NCBI GenBank assembly: GCA_020631735.1
Contig: CM036162.1
Span: 91,374,401-91,438,400 of the forward strand
Direction of reading: 5' to 3'
Length of the DNA stretch: 64,000 nucleotides
Source of the DNA: Saccharum officinarum
Lineage: Eukaryota > Streptophyta > Magnoliopsida > Poales > Poaceae
Shown here: in pieces, positions 36,756 through 47,564 of the stretch
Layout: every line of letters starts with the position of its first letter
How positions within the stretch are numbered: position 1 is the stretch's first letter
Notes under the pieces: generated by a model
Databases searched by the model: none
Seen by the model: the letters and a program-made list of their open reading frames with translations, nothing else
What the model was told of the DNA's origin: nothing
Made by a program: the position numbers and the translations under genes

Positions 36756-38731
36756 TGAAAGTCCTATGTTTGGTGTTGGTAATTAGTGACAATGCCTAAG
36801 TACTAATCCATGCCTAAGTTGTATGTAGCATATGAGGATTAGTACACTCCAAGGTTGGTGGCAAGATGGACATGGTGATCATGATGGCCACACTTGGATT
36901 TGGACGCAACCCTATGTGATCAAGGCAAAGGTATATGCTTAAGGGTTGTGTTTTAGTAACCAAGACACCTAGTGGGTGTGGTTACATTATAGGATAGATA
37001 GCCGTACTATAAAGAGGGGAATGACGCGGCTATTGAACTCCTAAGTGCCTCTAGATGTGCATTTCATGATCATATGCATTTGGATAGAACTAATATCGCC
37101 TCGAAAAATGATTGTGAAAATGCTAACACACTCACACATGACGAGATCACTTGGTGATGTTAGCACGTTTGCGACGGCGGTGGAGTTTGAGCGGTAGAGA
37201 GGGTTTGGTTCCTCTCTCCCTCCCGCCGAGCTTGCGAGGCGGGATTCAGGCGTTTTCGAGAAGTTGAAACGATTATTTTCCACTACGCCGGAAGTCCGGA
37301 AAAGAAACGGAGGCGAACGGAGGTCACAGAGGTGACCGAACGCTGAACCGGACACGGTCCTTGCATGACCGGACACGTCCGGTCAGTGTTCAGTGTCTGC
37401 GCGTTTTTCAGTTCGATGATCGGACGCGAGGCGCATCCGGTCACTGATGATCGGACGCGTCCGGTCATTCAGGGAGCTTACTGGACTCTAACTGGACGCT
37501 GTCACTGTCGTGTCCGGTCATTTTCTTCAGCGCGTCCGGTCACTGCTTCGTTGAGCGCTGCTCAGGCGACCAGCGCGTCCGGTCCTTCACGGGACCAGCG
37601 CGTCCGGTCGTTCCCGGCGCGTCCGGTCAGTTGGACCAGCGCGTCCGGTCGTTGCTTCGCAGTTAGCCGTTGGGCGACCAGCGCGTCCAGTCGTTTGGAC
37701 CAGCGCGTCCGGTCAGTACTTCACGAGTTAGCCGTTGGGCGACCGGCGCGTCCGGTCAGTTGGACCAGCGCGTCCGGTCAGCCCGATTTCGGCTGTTTAA
37801 GTTTCTAACGGCTATATTCGAAGGGGTACGTCTATAAATACTCGTTGGCCGGCTCAAGGCTCCCTCTCTCGAATTTTTGACATACTTGTGAGCACTTTGA
37901 GCTAAGCAACTCCCCTCCCACTCATCTCTCTTGCTTCTTTGCATATTCGAAGTGAGATTGAGTGATCCAAGTGCATTTGCATTATGAGATTGCATCTAGT
38001 TGGCACTTGGTGGTTGATTTGCTGCGGGATTCTTGTTTCTCTTAGTGGTTGCCACCACCTAGACGGCTTGGAGCAGCTTGGAGGCGTTGGCAAGAGTTGG
38101 TGATTGTTCTTGGCCACCTCCGGTGATTGTGAGGGGTTTGTGCCTACCTCGGCGAAGCGCCAAAGGCAACGTTAGTATATTGCTCGTGTCATTGCAACCT
38201 TTTGCCATTTGGTAGGTTCTTGTGGTGCCTTTTGAGAGGCTCGGTGTGTGACCGATTAGCCACCGAACCACGTGGTGAAGAGGGACACAACGGGGACTAG
38301 CGTGCCGGCAAGCACGTGAACCTCGGGATAAATCTTCGTGTCATCACTTTCATATTGTGATTGATTGATCCCGGTGTTCGGTTATCTTGGTATTCATTGT
38401 TGATCATATTGGTTGGCTCATTACTTCGCCCCTCGGTGATACCCTCCTAACTCATCTCCACATTACTTTCTTAGTTATCTTTGCTAGCTAGTTAGCTTTG
38501 CTAGAGTAGCTTCTTTGTGTAGCTTGCTAGTTGTAGTTTCCTTCTCGGTTTGACTTGTGCGGTTGAGTGCAATTACTAGAATTGTGAATTGGTTAGGTGG
38601 CTTGCAAACACCCCGTAGGCTAAGCAAAACTCGCATCTCGCTATTTGTTTTATTGATAAACTTGTTTAGCTTGTCTTTGTAGAAAATTTTAATAGGCTAT
38701 TCACCCCCCCTCTAGCCATCAAGTCCTTTCA
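36756..38731 (+). repeat. 3' LTR of copia-B
   Basis: 1976 bp, nearly identical to 28161-30138. CpG-rich array at about 37335-37785, TATAAATA at 37833-37840. Differences in the array are mostly C/T or G/A changes. Confidence 0.93.
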
Positions 38732-39198
38732 CCCGGGAATGGCCGACCATCCCTGGACACCATGGTGACGTAGAAGACGAGATGGTGAAAAGACCCCGAG
38801 CCCTGTGCCACGTCGGTCTTTTCTCCCTGCTGACTGATGGTAAGTCGAGGCTAGGTCAAGGACGGGTCAAGGACGGATGGATAATGCCGAATCCCCAAGA
38901 TCGTGGGGTACGGTCCTTGTCGTATCCTCCCTCAAGGGTGATCGGTGGTAAAGCAGTGCACGGTATGGTGCGTACAATGACAGGTTTTTACCTCCCATCC
39001 CGGGATGGGTATCCAAAAGTAAGATTTGACACCGGTGCTGCTTCCACGTCGGTAACTGCTGTAGCTATGATGGTAGGATGTAGTAGGTGGTTGCATTGAA
39101 TGCTCTGACTTTTGTTTCAGAGTTTGGTGAACAAGGTGGGTCGAGCGGTCCGACCTGGGGTCGTGCGAGTCGGAGATTTCCCGATAGTCGAGATGCCT

Positions 39199-39330
39199 TG
39201 TCGAGCGTGCCTTGTGCGAGTCGGAACGCGGTCGAGGCGTCCCGTCGAGGGTGCCTCGTACGAGTCAGAACGTAGTCGAGGCGTTCCGTCGAGCGAGCCT
39301 CGTACGAGTCGGAACGCAGTCGAGGCATTT
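39199..39330 (-). repeat. Three 44-bp tandem repeats in the outer gypsy LTR
   Basis: Unit of the form CGTCGAGGGTGCCTCGTACG... repeated three times with few changes. The same array is in the duplicate LTR at about 50663-50794. Its position in U3 suggests an enhancer-like role (inference). Confidence 0.7.
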
Positions 39331-39550
39331 CGTCCGCTATTTTGGCTCGTCTCGTTTGCGGGTAGCGTTTTGTTTTTCTTAATCGTTGATTGTGGGTACC
39401 CCTAGTTTTAGGTACCCGACAACATGATTTACTTTTAAGATAAAGATCCATAGATACATGATGAAACAAGCAAATTCCCCTAGCTACAACCTAACAATAT
39501 CAAGGTAAACAAAATATACATAGAGGAATAAGGAACCACACTAAACAATA

Positions 39551-39803
39551 CTCCCTCCGTCCCAAGAAAAGTGTCATTTCCACTTTCCATGAAATCGATA
39601 ATTTTCAAATTTGACCAAACATATATAAGAAAATATTAATATTAATGATGTACAATTCATATTATTAGATGAATCACTTAATATATTTTCATAATAAACT
39701 TATTTGGAGTTAGAAATACTACCAACATTTTTTATAAAAGCTAGTTTAAAAAAAGATTGACCATCACAAACCTCATAGCGACACTCTTTTTGAGACAGGG
39801 GAG
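39551..39803. mobile_element. Stowaway-like MITE, copy 1
   Basis: Starts CTCCCTCCGTCCCAAG and ends with the inverted TGAGACAGGGGAG, flanked by TA on both sides. The 253-bp length, termini and TA target fit Tc1/mariner Stowaway MITEs. The second copy at 51015-51269 arose by the tandem duplication. Confidence 0.85.
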
Positions 39804-39887
39804 TAGGACAAAGTTTAATAATCTTTTATTACTAATTTATAGGCAATTATAGCTTTTGTAAGTGCATAGCTTTTGTTAAATCTATAA

Positions 39888-40015
39888 GGGCTTGTTTGGA
39901 TGCACCTCATTCCACATGTGTTAGAGTGGATTGGAGTGGAATTGAACTAAATTCCATTCTATTCCACTCCAACACTTGTGGATTGAGATGGATACACATG
40001 CATCTAAATAAGGCC
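39888..40015. mobile_element. Short MITE with TTGTTTGGATGCA-type termini, copy 1
   Basis: GGGCTTGTTTGGATGCA at the left and the inverted TGCATCTAAATAAGGCC at the right, with a further inverted TGGATTGGAGTGGA-like arm inside. The superfamily was not assigned. The duplicate is at 51354-51481. Confidence 0.6.
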
Positions 40016-40052
40016 GGATCGAAGGGAGCAGACGCCGCTTTGGACCGAAGGG

Positions 40053-41101
40053 AGTCAGTGACCGTTGGAGAATCAGACGCGGTCGAGCGTGTCCGGTCAG
40101 TTATGACCGGCGCGTCCGGTCATCCCGATAGAACCCAGTGAAGGGGTATAACGGCTCTTTTTGGATGTGATGCTTATAAATACTTGTTGGCCGGCCCTTG
40201 GGGAGGTCTCTCGTGATTTCTAACTTTCTTGTGCATCCTTTGAGCTAGAGCATCTCCTCCCACTCATCTCTCTTGCTTGATTACAAATCAAAAGTGAGAT
40301 TGAGTGCTCCCAAAGTGCATTGCATAGCTTGAGGGCATCTAGTGGCACTTGTGGGTGGTTTAGCCAGTGGATTTCTTGTTACTCTTGGAGAGTACCGCTC
40401 CTAGCCGGCTTGGAGATTATTGGAGGCGTTGGCAAGAGAAGGTGATTGTTCTTGGCCACCTCCGGTTGATTGTAAGAGGTTCTTGTGCTTTCCTCGGCGG
40501 GACGCCAAAAGCAACTCTATTACATTGCGTGTGTCATTGAGTTACCTCACTTGATAGTGGTGTTTTGCGGTGCCTTGCGGGGCGTGCCTTGAGGGGCAAG
40601 TGACTTAAGGGTCACACCGAGGAACCATCTAAGTGTTGGTCGACACAACCGGTGACGTAGCTTGTCGGTGCACAAGTGAACACCGGGTGAACAAAAATAT
40701 TGTGTCTCTTGTCTCTCGGTGATTGGTCTTCATATTGTGTTGTTGTCAATATTGATTGATTGTATATCATCTTGGTGATTGGCAACATCTTCACTCTACC
40801 GTCGGTATAAGACTCACAATCCTATCTCTCGTATTTACTTTACTAGTTATCTTGTGTAGCTCTAGTGTTAGTCTTTGCTAAGTAGTTGCTAGCTTGGTCA
40901 CTAGTGTAAGTTTAGTAACTTAGCTCTTGTGTGAACTAGAGATCATAGTCTACTAGACTTGTGGATAGGAGGCTTGCATCACAACCGTAGGCTAAGCAAA
41001 ACTCGCTTTACGCCATTTGTTTTTCTAACAAGTTTGCTTAGTGGTTCTTGTAGAATTTTTTATAGGCTATTCACCCCCCTCTAGCCATCTAGGACCTTAC
41101 A
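40053..41101 (+). repeat. Truncated 5' LTR of copia-A
   Basis: Matches the copia-A LTRs from the GTCAGTGACCGTTGG point onward (equivalent to 26690 and 48742). It keeps the end of the CpG-rich array, TATAAATA (40175-40182) and the 3' terminus ACCTTACA. Confidence 0.9.
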
Positions 41102-41103
41102 AG

Positions 41104-41115
41104 TGGTATCAGAGC
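41104..41115 (+). other. Primer binding site of copia-A
   Basis: TGGTATCAGAGC, two bases after the LTR end. Intact initiator tRNA-Met type. Confidence 0.9.
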
Positions 41116-41162
41116 CGTGGTCACCGTTTTAATCAAGGATTAACATCATTCGGTGTGAAAAT

Positions 41163-43260
41163 TAGCTCAAATTGTGTTCAATCATGTTGGGGGCAAGCCA
41201 CCATTCTCAAATTGTGTTCAATCATGTTGGGGGCAAGCCACCGTTCTTTGATGGTGTTAGTTCTTTTGCTCATTGGAAGAGAAAGATGACAATGTATCTT
41301 GGTTCTATTCATGAGAGTTTTGCAAGTCACCGAGAATGACTTTGCTATCATTGATCCCGATCATCTCACCGATGAAGATAGAGCAAATAGAACATGCAAT
41401 AGAATGGCTCTCAATACACTTTACCATGGTATTGACACAAAAGTATTTGAGGGCATCAAGGACTTAGAATTGGCATATGAAGTATGGACAAGGTTGAGTG
41501 AAACATATGAGGGCACTAAGGTTGTGAAGAGTGCCAAGCTATATGGGCTCAAGAGTGAGTTTGAGAACTTCAAGATAAAAGAAGAAGAAACAATCTTAGA
41601 GATGTTTCATAGATTGCAAGTAATTGTGAATGATCTCAAGAGCTTAGGGCACAAGACACAAGACCAAGATTTTTGCCACAAGTTCTTGTTGAGCTTACCA
41701 AGAAAATTTAAAATGTTAATCATGATGCTACAAAGAGATAGGCTTGAAACAATGAAGCCTAATGATTTGCTTGGAGAGGTATTAACATATGATAAGTATG
41801 ATCAAGATGTTGATGAGAAGGAGAAGGAGGAAGAAAAGAAGAAGAAGACCGTGGCGTTCAAGGCCATCTCTTCCAAGGGCAAAGCTACCGTCATTGAAGA
41901 AGAAGAAGACAATAGTGAAGATGAAGATTATGAAATTGATGATGAGGCATTTGCTTTTGTAGTCAAGAAAATAGGTCACATGTTCATTAAGAGAAGAGGC
42001 TTCAAAAAGAGAAATGACAACTTCAAGAGCAATGAGCAACAAAGGAAGTGCTTCAATTGTGATAGCACCGAACATCTTCAAGCCGAATGTCCCTATGACA
42101 AGAAGAAGAACAACAAGAGGGGCAAGTTTGAGAAGAAAAGGAGAGAAGCCAAGATGACTTTCAAGAAGGGCAAGAACGGAGCCTATGTGGTCACTTGGGA
42201 AAGTGATGATGATGATGAAGAAGAAGAATCATCCAACAAGGCTTTTGCTTCCATTGCTATCAACAAGAAGCCTTCACTATTTGATTCATCCTCTTCGTGC
42301 TTCATGGCCAAAGAAGCTAAGGCATTATATGATGAGAGTGATGATGAAAGTGAAATAGAATATGTTCATGATAGTGATAATGATAATAATAATGATAATG
42401 AAAATGATGATGATGAACCAACTAAAGAACAACTATATGACTTGATGCAACAAACTAGAGACATAGCTATTGCCAAGAACAAGGAGTGTAAGAAGCTTTT
42501 AATGAAAGTAGCAATACTTGAGAAAGTTCTAGGTGAGCTTAAGACCACTCATGAGAGTCTAGTGGAAGACCATGAGGATCTTGGTAAAGCTCATTCCAAG
42601 CTTGAAAAAGCCCACTCATTGCTACTTGAGCAACAAGCAAAGAAGGAGGTTGTTGTATCATGTGATATAGGTGTTACATGTGATATAATTGATGAATCTT
42701 TTTATAAACCTATCATCATGATAAATGCTAACCCTTCTTGTAGCTCTTCATCCACCACCACCAATTCTACCTCCACTACTAGTGATGGTTTCACTTGTGA
42801 TACCTCACTAATGGTTGAGAATAAGACTCTCAAGAGAGAGGTGGATGATCTCACTCACGCCCTAGGCAAGGCCTATGGTGGTGAGGCCCGCTTGCTTAAG
42901 TGCTTGGGTAGCCAAAGGTTCTCTCTTAACAAAGAGGGATTGGGCTACACCCCCAAGAAAGGCAAGTCGGCCTTCGCAACTCTAAAGCCTAGTTTTGTGA
43001 AGAGCAATGGTCGGTTTTGCAATAGATGCAAGCAAGTTGGGCACTTAGAGCATAATTGTAATAAAAAAAAACCAAAGCAAGAAATTTGTTAATGCTATAC
43101 CTTTTGATTCTTGCTATGTGCTTACCAAAGGTGTGAAGGGTATGCAAGCTAAGTTTATTGGTACACCCATTGTTGGTCCAAAGAAGAAGGATATTTGGGT
43201 ACCAAAGAGCTTAGTTACTAACCTACAAGGACCCAAGCAAAAATGGGTACCTAAGCTTCA
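41163..43260 (+). pseudogene. Copia-A gag remnant
   Basis: Homologous to copia-B gag. The N-terminal coding start is lost, and a 40-bp tandem duplication (41166-41245) disrupts the first codons. The frame is then open from 41299 to 43092 (597 codons) and includes the gag core, a first knuckle (CFNCDSTEHLQAEC), the coiled-coil region and a second knuckle (CNRCKQVGHLEHNC). A frameshift in an A-run at about 43062-43071 ends it. Homology resumes out of frame to about 43260. Confidence 0.88.
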
Positions 43261-43299
43261 TTGATTTGCTTGTAGGTCAATTACAAAGCCGGAGGAAGG

Positions 43300-46200
43300 C
43301 ATTAGATTATTGATAGTGGGTGCACTCAACACATGACCGGTACATCAAGAATGTTTGACTCAATCAATGACAATAATAGTGGTGTTGATTCTATCACATT
43401 TGGCAATAACAAGAAAGGCAAGGTTATTGGCTTGGGCAAGATTGCAATATCAAATGACTTGAGTATCTCCAATGTGTTGCTAGTTGAAAGCTTGGATTTC
43501 AATCTTCTATCCGTGGCACAAATATATGATCTTGGTTACAAATGTATCTTTGGGGTTGATGATGTGGAAGTCATTAGTATGGATGGTTCAAATGTGGCAT
43601 TCAAGGGCTTTAGATATGAGAATCTCTATCTAGTTGACTTCAATGCTAGAGAAACCTCTTTGACAACTTGCTTAATCTCCAAATCAAGCATGGGTTGGTT
43701 TTGGCATAGAAGGCTTGGTCATGTTGGCATGAAACAATTGAAGAAGCTTACAACTCACAATCTTGTCAATGGTTTGAAAGATGTTGAATTTGAGAAGAAT
43801 AAGCTTTGTAGTGCATGTCAAGCCGGGAAGCAAGTTGGAAGCTCACATCCAAAGAAGAGTACAATGAGCACATGCAAAGCATTTGATTTGATGCATATGG
43901 ATCTATTTGGCCCAACAACATACTCAAGCATAGGTGGTAATAAGTATGGCTTTGTCATAGTGGATGACTTCACAAGATTCACATGGGTATTCTTTCTTAG
44001 TGACAAAAGTGAAGTATTTGACACCTTCAAGACCTTTCTCACTAGAGTTCATAATGAGTTTGAGATTAGAATCAAGAAAGTGAGAAGTGATAATGAAAGT
44101 GAGTTCAAGAATACAAGAATTGAAGAACTTTGTGATCACTATGGCATTGGACATCAATTCTCGGCCAAGTACACTCCACAATCAAATGGCCTAGTTGAGA
44201 GAAAGAATAGAACATTGCTTGATATGGCTAGATCAATGCTTCATGAGTACAATGTGAGTCAATCCTTTTGGGATGAAGCAATCAATACCACTTGCTACTA
44301 CATCAATAGACAATATTCCATTGCTAGAGAAAACCCCATATGAGCTACTTCATGGAAGAAAGCCCAATATTTCTTACTTTAGAGTGTTTGGTTGCAAATG
44401 CTATATCTTGAAAAAAGGCACTTGATTAGGAAAGTTTGACAAGAGATGTGATGAGGGATTCCTACTAGGTTATTCAACTACAAGCAAAGCTTATAGAGTT
44501 TGGAACAATTCAAGTGGTATTCTAGAAGAAGTTCATGATATGCAATTTGATGAAACCAATGGGTCACAAGATGAAGAAGAGAATCTAGATGATGTTGGTG
44601 GAACTCAATTAGTGGAAGCAATGAAGAACATGGACATTGGGGACATTAGAGCAAAGCAAGTAATTGATATTCAAGATGATGATAAAGATCATGTGCTCAA
44701 TTCTCCATTCAAGCTAGCTAGTGACTCTCAAGTGCAAGATCATGGTGCTAGTTCATCTCATCAAGATACATCAAGTGATCAACCAAGCTCAAGTAATCAA
44801 GTATAAGTACTCCAACCACAACATGTTATAAGAGATCACCCCATTGATAGTGTTATTGGTGATATTAGAAGTGGTGTGCAAACTAGATCAAGATCGACTA
44901 TGTTTTGTGAGCATGCATCATTTGTGTCAACCATAGAACCAAAGAAAATAGAAGAAGCTTTGAAGGATACCGATTGGATCATGGCTATGCAAGAAGAACT
45001 TAATAATTTCACAAGAAATGATGTTTGAGAATTGGTATAAAGGCCAAATGACTACAATGTGATTGGAACCAAATGAGTGTTCAAAAACAAGCAAGATCAA
45101 GATGGCATTGTGGTGAGAAACAAAGCAAGACTAGTTGCTCAAGGTTACACTCAAGTAGAAGGTCTTGGCTATGATGAGACATATGCTCCCGTGGCAAGAT
45201 TGGAGGCAATAAGGATTCTTTTGGCTTATGCTTGTGCACACAACATCAAACTATATCAAATGGATGTCAAAAGTGCATTTCTCAATGGGATTATCAATGA
45301 GTTAGTCTTTGTTGAGTAACCTCCCGGATTGGAAGATGACAAGAAACTCAACCATGTATATAAGTTGAAGAAGGCTTTATATGGCTTAAAGCAAGCACCT
45401 AGAGCATGGTATGAGAGGCTAAGGGACTTCTCTCTAAGAGATTCAAGATGGGCAAGGTTGATATAACTTTATTCATCAAGAAGATTGGAAATGATCTATT
45501 CATAGTGTAAATATATGTTGATGACATCATCTTTGGATCAACCGATCAAGCTTATTGTGAAGAATTTGGTGCTATGATGACCAAAGATTTTGAAATGTCT
45601 ATGATTGGTGAACTTAGCTACTTCCTTAGTCTCCAAGTCAAACAATTGAAGAATGGAACATTTGTGAGTCAAGGGAAATACATAAGGGACATGTTGAAGA
45701 AGTTTGGAATGCAAGATGCAAAGTCAATTTCAACTCCAATGGGTACAAATGGCAATTTGAATAGTGATCTTGATGGCAAAATGGTGAATCAAAAGGAATA
45801 TCGGTCTTTGATTGGAAGTCTACTCTATGTCACCGCATCAAGGCCGGATGTCATGTTTAGTGTTTGTATGTGTGCTAGATATCAAGCCTCACCTAGAGAG
45901 AGTCATCTCACGGCCGCAAAAAGAATATTGAGGTACTTGAAGCAAACAAGAGATGTTGGACTATGGTATCCCAAGGGGTCAAAGTTTGAATTGATTGGAT
46001 ATTCGGACTCCGATTATGGGGGTTGCAAGATCAATAGAAAGAGCACAAGTGGCACATGTCAATTACTTGGAAGATCACTTGTGTCATGGTCCTCAAAGAA
46101 ACAAAATAGTGTGGCAATCTCTACCGCCGAAGCCGAATATGTGAGTGCGGGGAGTTGTTGTGCATAATTGCTATGGATGAAATCAACTTTGAAGGATTGT

Positions 46201-46467
46201 GGCATCAACTTCAAGAATGTGCCATTGCTATGTGATAATGAAAGTGCAATCAAGATGATACAAAATCCGGTTCAACATGGAAGAACAAAGCATATTGACA
46301 TAAGGCATCATTTCATTAGAGATCATCAACAAAAGGGAGATATTGCCATTGAAAGTGTTAGCACCGATGATCAACTTGCCGATATTCTCACCAAGCCACT
46401 TGATGAAAAGAGGTTTTGCAAGCTAAGGAATGAATTGAACATTCTTGATTTCTCAAACATGAGTTGA
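43300..46467 (+). pseudogene. Copia-A pol remnant
   Basis: Protease, integrase, RT and RNase H in copia order, broken by several stops and frameshifts. Open pieces are 43333-44343 (protease end and integrase), 44540-44806 (linker), 45077-45319 (RT start), 45574-46167 (RT end and RNase H) and 46168-46467 (RNase H tail, ending ILDFSNMS). A catalytic YVDD is still readable at about 45511-45522, and one of the integrase core glycines is replaced by Glu (SDNESEF). Confidence 0.9.
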
Positions 46468-47550
46468 ATGCATCCCACCCACTTATTGACAAGCCTCTCA
46501 TTCGACATTGCAAGGTAAAGTTGATTGACATGTCATTCATACTATGCTAAGGACTTGATAGAGCATGTAGACATAATAAGTGGTACGCATAAGCATTCAT
46601 GGTAAATCAAATGAATTTGATGGATATATGTTACCACTATTGTTTCTATGCTTGTTTTGATCTAGTGGTGGCATATGACATGTTTGTGAGCTTACAAACC
46701 TAGTGTTGAATCTAGAAGATTTGCTATAAGTGTTTAACTCAACATAGGCAAGATAACCCTTATTTTGAGGAGTGAAGAAGCTTGTCTTTGGTTCAAATCG
46801 AATTAAATATCTTTGGCAAGTATTCTAGGTTGAACCAAATTTGATAAATTCTAACCTACTCCATCAAATATTGTTTTTCTCTCCACAATTTGATCCCATT
46901 TTTGGGTAAGTTGTTGACAAAGGGGGATAGAAAAAGATGATTCAACATGATAAAGGGGTAAATAAAATTTTGATGCACACAAGTAGGGGGAGTAAGCTCA
47001 TAAACAAAGTTGTTGCATTTGTTTGTACATTCTCATATGACTTGCTCATTGCACATGTATTTAAATTCAATATACATGTTTGTGTGGTGCAATGCTAGTA
47101 TAGAACTTGAATGATGAAATGATCTACTAGCATGCATAGGAATAGTTTACATGTGGTATCTAGACGTGCCTTAATCTTTACAAGTGGTCCAAGAACCTTT
47201 ACTATAATGTTGATCTCACGGGGTTCTTAAGTTTTGATGGATGTCTAGTTACTTCATGATGCTAAGGATGGTGTAAAAGGTAACTCCGATTGGTATCACG
47301 CTTCACAGGTTAATTTCTTACACCTTAGCATCATTTTGGTAGAATTACTCTCTCAACACTTCTATCCATGCATATGTGCAAAGCTTTCAATCCAAACTCT
47401 ATGCACATATATAGGGAGAGCTAATGCTACCAAAACCGAGCTTGTGATAATTGTCCAAACTTTACTTATGAGCAAAATGATTGGACAAGTATGACAAGTT
47501 CAAAACTTTTATTATCAAAATCATCTTTGTGAGGGTTGTCATCAATTACC
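46468..47550 (+). other. Copia-A 3' untranslated region
   Basis: About 1.1 kb with no gene. It carries purine tracts like those of copia-B at about 46918 and 46983. Confidence 0.65.
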
Positions 47551-47564
47551 AAAAAGGGGGAGAT
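47551..47564 (+). other. Polypurine tract of copia-A
   Basis: AAAAAGGGGGAGAT directly before the 3' LTR. Confidence 0.85.

Larger units (their letters stand above)
28161..38731 (+). mobile_element. Copia-B: near-intact Maximus/SIRE-like Ty1/copia element (10.6 kb)
   Basis: LTRs 28161-30138 and 36756-38731 (TGAAAGTCC...CTTTCA) are almost identical. The target duplication CCCGG is perfect (28156-28160 and 38732-38736). PBS, gag, pol and PPT are all present. The only coding breaks are stops at the gag C-terminal end and in RNase H. It is inserted in the outer gypsy LTR. The unoccupied version of its insertion site survives in the duplicate copy at 50208-50212. High LTR similarity suggests a recent insertion; I did not compute a value. 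Confidence 0.95.
25484..39421 (-). repeat. 5' LTR of the outer gypsy element, split by two copia insertions
   Basis: Plus-strand TGTCGGCG... at 25484 to ...GGTACCCGACA at 39421. The LTR proper is 25484-25507, 27740-28160 and 38737-39421, about 1.1 kb in total. A copia-A solo LTR (25508-27739) and the full copia-B element (28161-38731) interrupt it. A minus-strand TATAAAAG (28068-28075) suits a U3 promoter. Three 44-bp tandem repeats lie at about 39199-39330. The five bases after the LTR are ACATG (39422-39426), the expected target duplication, whose partner would be beyond the left edge. Confidence 0.85.
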
